Below the pieces are notes generated by a model. The model had not been told where the DNA came from. It was given only the letters and a program-made list of their open reading frames with translations, and made no database searches. Position numbers and translations under genes: made by a program. Shown here piece by piece: positions 25,901 to 37,900 of a DNA stretch of 64,000 bases. Positions within the stretch are counted from its first letter, which is position 1, and each line of letters opens with the position of its first letter. The stretch is from Ditylenchus dipsaci (Eukaryota > Nematoda > Chromadorea > Rhabditida > Anguinidae): positions 1-64,000 of the forward strand of contig SADC01001339.1 of assembly GCA_004194705.1 (NCBI GenBank). The letters are read 5' to 3'.

Positions 25901-28900
25901 TAAATGGGGATCAGGACCCTAAGGCTGGATCAGGACCATTGAGGGTGAATCAAGAATCTTGAAGGTGAAAATTATATTCTGTGCAAAAAGACGTATATCA
26001 TATGCAAAAAGCTTATCGGATACATGGCTATATCTCGGTATATCCTCGGAAGCTCGGTCTATCCTCGGCTAATTTTTCAAATACAATATTTTGAGATACC
26101 TGTGGTCATATTTAGTTTGGTAAAGCCAAAAATACTTTTCAAACTACCAAAATGTTCCTTATAATTTAGGCTACAAACCTAGTAGAAGATAATCACAATC
26201 AGCTCAAACCTGTACGATAAATTTCATTTTTAGCCTCACAGGTCCAAAAAATATCCGCAGCTGCGGATATTTTTTGCAATTAGTGCTAGCTCTGATTACC
26301 GATGAGCGATTCAGATGATTGTATTGAAATCTTAAGATAAAACTTGTCTATTTTTGTTTGCGAAAAACTGCTTTTCAAAAAGTGGGCTGAACTCCGAGAT
26401 ATTCCACTTTTAGCCACGGAAGTTAATACTACTATTGTTACTACGACCCCAGGTGTACCTGTTTATCATGAGTCGACTGTATAAAAGACATATAAAATTC
26501 GACGGTGACTTGTCCTGCGGTGCAATGTCTCGCGATAAAATGTTTCAGGCGGTGAAAAGTCCCATCCCCTACAAAGTTTGCCTTTTTAATTCTTTTTTAA
26601 TTGTTTTTCCATAAAATTTTGTTTATGGCTTGTTTGACGGTCATTCTCTATCCCATTTAGTCCGACGGATTGTTGGTCAAAAAGTGATCTTTTTAAAACG
26701 ATTTCTTTCTTGCAAATGATACAATAGCATAGCTTTTTAAATGTAGTCGCAAGTAAAATAATTGTCCTCTTTCGGCAAAAAAAAAGTTGTAAAAACAGCG
26801 TTATGCGTACAGCTATTGAAACTTTATAAATCTGCATATGGAATCACGCGTCAGACTTTGTACTGAAACTGTTTAGTAATGGTTAAAAAACAGCTAAACA
26901 TGTCAAAAATCTGAATCTCTTTCTAAACATGGCTCAAATTCAAAACACTCCTCAATATGTGAATCTTTCTTCAAATTTTAAAACTTGTTGTTATCACTAT
27001 TTTTAAAGGGGAGTACATGTTTCGTAGGATGTTAAATATTTCGTAGAATTTCTGTGGTATGGCTTTTCGTTTTTATTCACTTTTTCAGATGGTTATTGGG
27101 CAACTTATAACTCAAAATGTATCCTATTGCCTTAGCTACCGTCTCAGCCATAACTTGCCTACTGGCTATCCAGAAAAAGCAGCAAAAACACAATGACAAA
27201 AACACGATTGTGAATGTGAAACGGGTAACAGAGGGAAATACCGGGTGAATGTCTTGGACCAATTTTTGGGTTTTTCATGAGATTTTTCAAAAGACACCTG
27301 TATTTTGATAACATTTTCGGATTCTCGGCGGAAAGTTAGCCAAGAAATATATTTACAGTTGAGTCGTTAGCTATAAAAATCATAGTCAAGAGAAAAAAAT
27401 AATAATGTAAACATGGGTGAAAATCCAAAATCAAAAAAGCGGATTCGGTAGAGCTCGTGGGACTTAAGGAAATGCAGTAAACAGCTTTGCAAAAGTTTTT
27501 CTGCGGGCTAAGATACATACTCTCAAAGTAGGGGGTGTCGCTCTATTGGAGACTGTCGCTCTATTAGAAGAAGTACGGTATTTGGGGAATGTTTTCATTC
27601 CCCTCTGGGAATTTCCCTGCCTTCTAAAAAAATGTCATGAGTTCGAGCCTCACTCAGATCATGCACACTTTTTGCACTTTTAGTAAAGCAAACAAATAAG
27701 AAGACGACGTCTAACTAACTACTACTTTTGCACAATCAATACCAGCAGCTTTTTTATTGCAAAAAAGAAAACTAGGAGATGATGATGAGAGAGGGAGATG
27801 GGCACTTGAAGCACAGATCTGCCCCTTGCCCCACCTTCGCAAGTGTATACCGACAGCACAAAAATTTCTGGTAAATAATGATGGGGCGCTGTTTGTTGAG
27901 GAAGAGGGCGGCTTTTGCTCTCCAAGCAAGGGGAATAACTGCAAAAAGAGGGAAATTTGTTGAAGAGTGCAGCACTGAATTCCACGCACTACAGCCAAAA
28001 CAACCATTTTTTTGCTGTTTTGTTGTGGGCTGGAGATAGCTTGACAGCAGGCATGCAGACAGACAAAGTGAACAAATGGTTAGAAAGGTAACAATTACGA
28101 ATGATGAAAAATTGGTTGTTGTAGTTGGAATAGCTGCTGCTTTGTTGAATACAGAGATGGTAATAAAAAAAGTTGGTTGGATTTGATGAGAAATGTATGG
28201 GAATGACTCTCTGAACAATTACAGCACATTTGCAGATTTCATTTAAAGTTTATTAGTGCTTCAAATTAATTTAAAAAGATTAACCGTTTGTGTATCATTA
28301 TTTAAAAAGATGACGAGACATTTTAGGCAAACCTGGAATGTGCCCTTGTAAAGAAAAAAAAATCTTATTCATTTTAGTAATTTTTAGTCAAAAAGTGCTA
28401 AAGCAGGGTTTTGGTTTCTTAGAAACTCTTATCAAGACATTATTCAAATACAGTCGAGTTCCGCTATAACGACACACCCTCGGGTTCGTTCCCGCCTATG
28501 GTCTAACACTTTTTTACCCTGATTTTCGAAGCTTTTTGCGTTTTTAGATGGCTTTGGAAAAAGGATTGATAGTAATAGTAAGGTGAGGGCTTTCGGACAA
28601 GCATGAGCTTTCTTAAATTTGCCTGGATAAAACAAAATCTAAATGCTAAAACAATTTATAAAAATAAAAAAACACCGTTTAACTCATGGCCTGCATTTAA
28701 CTTTGGACGAATAATAAGGTTAATATTAGGTTGTCGGAAAGTTCGTAGACTCCCCAAACGAGACAAAAAAAAATGACCCCGCGAGAGAATTCTCATTATG
28801 ACACCAGTCTATTTAGTGTTAGACTGGGAATTTTCATCCTCAGTTTTCAATAGCTTATTTTGAAGCCCTGAATCTTGGCTACAAAACATTACTTAAAGAA

Positions 28901-31900
28901 TGTTTGGGACGCAGCCAACTCGCCAACGTCAGAACTCTCCAACGTAAAAGACTTTCAAACGTCAAATCTCGCCAACGCGAAAATTCCTTAACAACAAAAC
29001 TCGCCAATGAAGAACTCGTCAACGAAAAATGCCTTTAAACGGCACACTATGGCTGGTCCCAAGGAGGGCATTTAATCAAAATTTTCGTTGGCGAGTTTTG
29101 CCGTCAGCGAGTTTTCGTTCTTGGCGAGATTCTACGTTGGCGAGTTTCGCCATTGGTGAGATTTGACGTTGGCGAGTTTTTTTGTCGTTGGCGAGTTTTG
29201 CTGTTGGCGAGTCGGTTTTGCCCGAATTTTTTTCTCAATACAGAAAAAAATACAGCCAAAAAATTTTGGTCGAAAAATGTCCGGCCGAAAAATGTCCAAG
29301 TCCCACTTTGGGGTTCAAAATTTAAAGAAAATAATTTTTTTATCTCATTCGAGGGGTCTGCGAACTTTCCGGACAATCTAATATCTAAAGTAAAAAATAC
29401 AAGAGAAAATTCATTTTGAAGCAGGAAATAATGTTGACCAACAGTCTAATTGCGAAGTAGCGATTCTGGACCAATTCTATTTTTCTCCTCTCAACAATTT
29501 TCATTTTCACAAAGCAATAATATATAAAAGGCAAAATATGAAAAAAGTATAGGAATAAAAGGCCTAAAAAGTCAAGTAGCTAGCCAGCCATCAAGCAGCC
29601 ACCTCAAAAGCCAGCATTACCATTAAAACTGTAGAGTGAGAGAGAAGAAAGGGTAGACACGCACATCCACACACCTACCACTACCAATCAGGGTATCTTG
29701 GAGTACAGGCTGGTGTCCTCCTCCCCTCCTCACCCAATCCAGCTGCACCAGTGGATAATCCAACCCAAATCCAGGCGCAATTGAGTTAGAGAGTCTGGAA
29801 CAAGAGCGATGATGATTTAATAGGTGGATAAATGGATTAGAGGGGGGGAGCTGACCATGAACAACACTTTGAATATTATTCAACAGTCAGTGAGTATTAA
29901 GTCAACTTTTTTTGCTCATCCTTTTATTTCCACACATGCATAAAGGAGGACAAAAGGGGGCAGATGCTCGGAATTCTATTTATTCTACTGTCCAACACTA
30001 CGCCACCTAAAACTATTGTGAACAGGTGGATGAGATTGAATCTATTTTGTTCAATACACATTTTTGATGGATATGTCTCAATGCCCCATCACAAAAGGCA
30101 GTTTGTATATATTTAGGGCTGGAAAATGATATAAAAACGACTATGAAAAAACAGTAAGATGCCTCTAAATTTGAAAACTTTTATTTTTCCTTTAAAATAT
30201 TGAAGTGTGACCTGGTATATACCCATACCCGGTATTGAATGAAGGTGGGTAAAAAGTTATCCTTTTACCCCTGGTGGTCGTGAATGGTTTAAAAGAGTAT
30301 GGGTTAGCACCCATGAGTATGTTCATGTAATACCCTGTGTAGGCATATACCCACGGGTATGGGTATATACCATGGCTTCTAACTGAAAATTTTAAAATAA
30401 AGGACACTTTATGCAATAAAGGACATTTGGTCAAAAAGTGCCATTTTATCCAGTGCTTATTGGGTTTTGAGTACCGAAAATGAAGATTTTAACGTGAAAT
30501 TTCAAAAACTCTAAAGATTTGAGGTCCCAAAAAAGGACAAATCTTAAAATAAAATATCTATAACAAAGAAGACTTTTTAGAGATTTTCAGCTGTATCAAT
30601 CCAATAAAATCAGTTTTACAACTGCATATTTAAACCAAAGACATGTTTGATAGGAGGGAAACACATTATTTTTCTTCTTGCACAAACAATCAAATCAAAC
30701 AGTTTTCATCGCATGTGCCGAGTAGCCATAAAGCTCGATGGCTGGGTGTAAATATATTCTTCTTGCAGAAGGAGAATGCAAATTTGTGTGAGCAATTGCT
30801 TTTAAGGCGGTGGATCACAAAGAGCGGCTGCTGCTTCTGCTACTTCCTGGCGCCTTCCACACCCTCCCTCCTCACATCAGATCACTTTCTCCATCCCTTT
30901 TGTACGTATGTGTTTCAACCCTTTGATGAATTGTATATGTGGATGTGGTGAGTGGCTGCTGCTGCTGCTGCTGGTGACACACAATCCTGATGAACATGTT
31001 TACACACCCCACCATAACAACCATAAATATCAGAGAATATGCATAAAATTGGGGAAAAAGAATAATAAAGATCGCTGGAGAGAAACCAGCAATAAGTGGA
31101 ACCTAAGAGCTATATTTGTAGCAGTAGCAAAAGGGATGCTAATAAACTAGGCAGGAGTAATAGAATTTTCGACCTCATATGTGGACAGACTAGGTGTGAG
31201 AACTACTTTGAAAAATTAGGCACAAAAATGTTGTATTACTTTGAATTTGACAAAAATTAACTTAAAAATCTTAACCTTATACCCTACTTTGAAAAAGGGT
31301 GACAGGTTATACAGGTTCGGTTTTTTAAATGGTAAAATTTCATGATTCTTGACAAAGGATAGGCGAAATTGGAATCCTTACGATTTTCGACACCAGACTG
31401 GTTAATGAGAACTATTTAAAGACTTCAAAAAAACAGCCTGAAAAAGTGTAGGATCCTAGGCGGGAATGAACTGTTTGGGTTGTAGTACTATCTGGGTATG
31501 ACTGTTGAGTTATATAATGATCTTTCATCATATCGATCAAAAATTTATATAAATACTTTAGAAAAGACAATTTTATGCAACGTGAAAAATTATCCGAAAA
31601 TGCAAAAATAAGAGTATCAAAAATATAGGAAATAGAGAAAATTTCCATTTCTGGATGAGTGATTTTTGTGAATTGATTTTAAGTGGGATAAGATGCATTA
31701 CAAGACTTTGCTGCTCTGTTATCTCATAGTTAGATTGAGCTAGTAATTTTTAGCAAAAAAAGATTGAGTAAGAGATCAGAGAGCAAATAGAACTTGAAGT
31801 AGACGAGAATTTTTGGTTGAAGTGTGTTTGTAAAACTTGAATGAATAATTTTTCATTCCACAGATTTGTGGAAAAAATCTTTTCAATCAACAAATGAGAA

Positions 31901-34900
31901 TAGCATCCTCCGTCGGTTGGTGCACAAAAACACATAAAGAACAAAGTAATTCTCGCCCTAAACAAACAACAACGGTGCAAGAACATTCATAATATTCGGA
32001 AAAAGGGTGCGGTAAAGGTTTTTTTTCATTCTCATTGACAGCCTGATAGGAGGAAGGAGTAAAGCGATGGTGGTGTGCGCAATAGCTATTAATAGATGAT
32101 AGTGCATTAAAAAGCTATTAAGGTTGAGCTTGATTGAAGAAGATAAGTAAAAGAAAATCGATACCAAGCTAATATCTCAGATACACACACTCTGACGGGC
32201 TCAACCATCAAAAGAATTTGTGAAAGTATTACTTTTTTTAGCTTCACAAGTATCCCTCCCTAACTGTTCGTTTATTGCCCATTGGTAACCATAGCTCGAA
32301 AAATTGCATCACTGCTATCAATTTGATTATTATTAAAAAAAATTCAAGTGATGTCACAAGATTACACCAAAAGTCCACCAAAGTTTCAAAAAACAAAGAG
32401 ATAATTTGAAAACAGTTTAGCAACTGGCCGCTGCGAACTGGCTCAATTGCTAGTACAGTCGAACCTCAATAGAAGGTGAGCCTCCTGCGTGACCCCACTC
32501 CTAAAGACTCTTAAAGGTCGAAACTGAAAAATGCCGTCTTTTAGCAGAAAAGTGCAGTCTTTTTTGATTTTTAGAAAGAAGCGTTTCATTTGATGCAACA
32601 GCTTTGCAAAATTCCGCATGAAAACGTCAAAATGTGAAGCAAGTCGGAAAAATCATTCGATTCACGATACGCCGTTAGAAAATAGAGTCGCAGGGCTACC
32701 TCATGTTGTTATCAGGCAGGAAAAAATGTTTAGATATTCACATCTTTGACTAAATGCATAAGAACGGCAGTTTTTAGCATTTTTCAGTTTCGACAACTCT
32801 TAAACGGGCTTTTATTGGGAGCTTAAGCTCGATTAGAAAAAAATAGCATGTATTAATTTCTGTATTACTGCTGAAAAGATGGAAAAGAGAAGAGTTAGTG
32901 AATAAAAATAACTAAATTTCCGCTTTGTTTTATGTAATAAAAAATCAATTTTGCAGGAAATAAGTGCATTGCATTAGTTCTCTCCCCATGGCTTCCAAAA
33001 AAACATATAGTCGACTACAAGTAAATCATCGGCCACCCGAAAATAAAAAGCTATACAAACTAATTATGCACTACATAACCAACAACCACTATCAATTAAT
33101 TGTGGGTTTTCGCAGCAGGCGACCACCAGACTGTCTCCTAATCACTTATCAAATGTCGTACATTTTAGACAGAGAATTAATTAATGGGTGGTTCAACAGG
33201 ACTATAGCAATAGGTCAAAACACTGCTGCCTAATCAATCTTTTTCCAAACACCAAGGCAAAACAAGTGCGAAAATACAGTGAAAAAGTAAATACAGTTGA
33301 CTCTTGATAAATATATTGAATAAATTCTTTAACTACCCAAATTCCTTAATAGCTTAAATAATTTCTTGGAAATTCGGCAGTTCTTCAAAAAAATAAAAAG
33401 GCTTAAAAATTGTTAATAATTTTCACAGATGTTAAAATCAGATTCGAAAGCCTTTTTTTGGCTAGCAGCTTTTCGATACCAGTTCGCACGAAATTTTATG
33501 ATCGGAACCCAGCAAGAGCTTTTTTACGGCTTGTAACCACTCCTGTGCTTCTCTAACCAAGAGATTCATAAGTTTTGATTTCATTTGGAGCATGGAAATT
33601 TTTTCCAGCATTATAAGTCAAGTAAATTGAATCGAAAAAAAACCAACAGCGAGTATTATTAGCAACAATATCTATGAGACACAAAATCTGGTTTGTAAGC
33701 GGCTTATATGACAACAAGAGCAAGACTAGACACCGACCACAATATTCTAGCAGTGGTAGCTAAAGCACCAGCCATTTAAAGTCATATTAAGGTGAAAGAA
33801 TGCAGTTAATATGGCTTATTTGAAGGTTACACTCAAACTCAACAGAAAAATACAATTAGCCTACAATGAGTCTTTTTTTAACCATTTTTAGAATAAAATA
33901 TTTTCTAAAAATAATTCTATAGGGTTATCTAAAAATTGTTTTCATTTTTAGGAAATTATTTTGCTCTTTTTGCCTTTTCTTTTAACTTCAAAGGACCATG
34001 CAACTTGATAAGCACAGCAATTTGCAAAATTTGAATTCACGCGGGACCACCCCGATTTTGTAAATGATGTTTTCGATTAACTTTTGTTTGCCTTTCAATT
34101 TTGTTTAACTTTGAACCATCTACCAGTCTAGCACAACGTTTCCTAACACGGCCAAACCAGACAACTTGGGCAACTTCCGTTACTCTATAACTTTCCATTA
34201 CAAGATAGTATGGCTGAACTTCACTTTAGCGGAAAGCCGAAAACGAAGTTTAAAGTACTCCAAACCAATTTTTTGCCGTGAAACAGGTAGAAAACACGTT
34301 TTGATATGTGGAAATGCAACTTTTCAAAAAAAATTTATTCGCCTTGGTCTCCCCTGTGGTTTATAGTAATTTTTGCTTGGCCCTCCCATGGTTTTTGGTC
34401 ATTCTTTGACTTGATCACTTCTGTTCAGCCTTAAAAGATGGGATCTGGACATAATTTTGTTAGCTGCGGCCTACCGCATAAAGAAACTCTGGTACGCATG
34501 TTTTTTTCACGCATCCAGAGTCACTTTCGAGTGATTTGTGTCTAAGGTATGTGGGTGTGCGCATCTCAACTCCAAGCCCCCTGCGCCCCGGAAGGGTCCT
34601 TAATAGCTTAAAGCTTGAGAGTTAGAGATGCGGGCACTTACTTACTTTAGACATGATTCCGATTAAGACTCTTGATAGAAAAATGCATAAAGAGTTTTTT
34701 TGCCGCGGCCCGAGTTGAAAAACATGGTACGACAGCCAAAATATACTAATGTTTACTTAATTAACGTTTTGCCATGAAAGTGGCCCCTTTTATTCCCTTC
34801 CTCTCCCAATACAGCCCTTATTCCTTTCAAAAATTCAAATGGCACCAATTTAAAAAAGAAATTTTTTCGACTAAAAACCATGATACCCCCCGCATTGGTC

Positions 34901-37900
34901 GAATTTTTTTTCTCATAAAGTGCATTCCCACACTTGAAAACAAGTCTTTCGTGGTTTTCAAGCCTCAGGAAAATTAATAAAGTGGTCAAAAACCAATTTT
35001 GAGCGTACCTAACAACGTGCATTTTAGCCTTTTTCAAAAAAAATGGTTTTAGGTACCCCTGAAAAAATTTGGAGGGGGGTGGTAATATTCCAGTAGCGTC
35101 AAAGTTTTTATTGATACCGTAATTCCTCTAATAAGCCGGCCCCCTGTGATTCAAAATCGTGTTCATGGCATTGTGTTTTGATCCAATTTTTGAAGACTGC
35201 TCGCTGGAAATTTACCCCTCAAATTTTAGCCAGTGAGATGATCTAAAAAATAGATGGTGACCTGCCTGACAGTAGTCGGCAAGAATTAGGTTAAAAACAC
35301 AACGCCAGAAACCCGTTTTTTGAATTTAGGGTGGGGGGCGGCTTATTAGAGGAATTACGGTACTTAATCCATTTGAATATCAGCAAAACAGTTAAAAGAT
35401 AGCGCTATCCTTGAATATGCTTTACTAATCATCCCTGAAATTCGCTGGGGAGACCCAACTTGTTAGCAAAAGCGATGTGTTCTAAAATGATTCGAATTCG
35501 TAGATAAATTTAACTAGAGACGATTTTAATTCAAATCCTCATGTATGACCAAGTTATTAAAAAAAACTGACTTTGACTGTTTTAAAAGTGCCAGGAGTAT
35601 GGGAGAAAGCCTGATAGTTATTTTGCCGCTGGTAACACAAATAGTATTAGTTTTAGAGAAGAAAACAAAAAGAGATGAAATTCTTGATGCACTTTAATAA
35701 ATTCTTGCTTCTTTTATGGAGACAACATTCCTTGGGCTGTTGAGCATAATCACCATAATTTCCCATGCATGCGTGTTGTCTTGTTGATGCTGTTGATCAT
35801 CAGCCCCTTCCCTATTTTCCATGCTCCACCTCCATCACCTTATTGATGCTGTAGAGCTGTGTGTTGTAGTCGTTGGATTGCATGCAGCAGGGTTTAGCCT
35901 CCAGTTTTGCTTGTGCCTAATTTAAACTTGAGATTTGTGGTTGTGTGTTCATTTGAGTAGTCGACAACTGTAGGCAAGTGTTGAATGCACAAGAGGCATA
36001 AACAAGTGATAAGTGGGTGTGCACATGCGGGATTATGATAATAACACTTATTTACATTTCTATTTATTGTTCCGAGTCGACAGTTTGTCATTGAACTCAA
36101 CAGCTCAAAAGTAGCTTGGGACATGGTTTTTATGAAAAATACACATTATTTCTTTGACCGAATTCTTGAATTTTTCATGTAATTAAGTTGAAGCAGTACA
36201 CGATTATGAATTTTTAACAACAAGATTAATATTTAGGTATATTGGCCCGATATGATTTTCGCCTTGGTCTCTTGTTGTTTTTGATTGCTTAGACTTAGGC
36301 AAAGGTTGGCCAACGTATATTAGTTAAGATATCCTTAAATTCGTCCTAACATGCTCTGGCTAACCCTTGCCTAGCTTAAAAAATATAAAAAACAGGAGGG
36401 ACCAAAGCAAAAATTGTCATCTATATCAAGTCTTTTAAAAATATTTTTTACGAGCTGTGCAAACATAAAATTTATATATTCAAAAGTAGAATAAAGTCTG
36501 TGCCTGGTCTTTATTAGGCTTGATTGAGGACGGCCTAGCTCCCTCCCCTCCTCACCCTAAACACAAATCACATTGTGTTTGCCCGTGTCCTGAAATAACA
36601 ACAAAAAGAATTGTTGTTGCTAAAGCAGTGGGCAAATGAGCTGCAAAGGGGATTGGCCAGTCCCTCCATTCGCAAAGAGCTTAATTAGGAAGGGGAGGAC
36701 AAGCATTCACTTATTCACTTAGTTTGATGTAGGAGGTGCTGCTTTTCATGGATTGATTTTTCTTGAGGAGCATAACAAAAAGTAATAGCAACAAAGCAGA
36801 ATTGTCCTTAACAACTGATGAAAGTGATATGGATAATAATAATTACAAGTGACTCCACCAACTGTTCAGACTGATCTACACGTCAGGAATATTATATTTT
36901 TAATATACGTCAATAATATCATATTTTTGTTGTTGTTTTTGTTTGAATGAGAAAATAAGTTGTGGGCAGGAAAGACGGAAGTGTGTGTGTGTCTACTATC
37001 AATCAACCTAGCTGGCTTTTGACTCAATCAAGCTGAAACCTGTCTATACATTGAGAGAAAACAAATAGATTCTTTAGGAAAATAGCTGGCCTACTAGATT
37101 GCTGTTTTTTTATCTGGAAAGAGTGACGAAAACAAATGATTTAGTTTGGAGATCCATCCAAATTCCATAGTACAAGCAACAATAATTCAGTCAAATTATT
37201 GGGTTGGGAATTGGTTCGAGGAAAAAATCAAATATTGGAAATATAGTTCCATTATTTTGTTTAACAAACAACCAACTTCACAAGTCTATATGTCGGTGGA
37301 GCAAGGATTTGCACCGCCCTTTGCACCGGCTTTTTGCCTTTTATTAGCTTTTTCCAGCTTTTTTTTAAACCTTTAAAAATAAAAAAATCGGCTCTTAATT
37401 TTCCACAACTTTTAGGGTTCGAAAAAGCCATCATGATGGATTATTAGCTCAATTATAAGTTAATTTTTAATTTTTCATAATTATCGGTTTTAACTTGGAG
37501 CAAAAAAGTGGCCTAATGGCCTTTTTTAATTTTTCTCTTAAACACCTTACCGTATTTACTCTATAGTAGCCTCGGGCTACAATCGGCGAGAGCTTCCGCG
37601 CACCGGTGAAACCCCAAGATTTTTTTGAAATTTCAGTCAGCATATTAAATGAAACTTTAGCCGCAATGATAAAGAAGTTAGAAAATTACAAAAAAAACAG
37701 GGGAAGAAATGTGAAAAGCTAGTCATTCAATGACGGTTTTTTTTGACAAACGTTAAACTTTCTTTGAAAAAAACCTTTAATTTCAATTGATGCTTACTGA
37801 GCTGATTTTTTTCTATAAAAAAATAAAGAGAGAAAATAAAGGAAATGGATACACGCTGTTCGTAATAAAGGCGCTTATTCAAAAAACTGAAAAAGTGTCC

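Noticed and set aside
27630..27665. tRNA-like GAGTTCGAGCC block
   Set aside because: No cloverleaf can be formed around it.
29104..29419. Open frames with VGEFFCRWRV and similar
   Set aside because: Produced by the GTTGGCGAG tandem arms.
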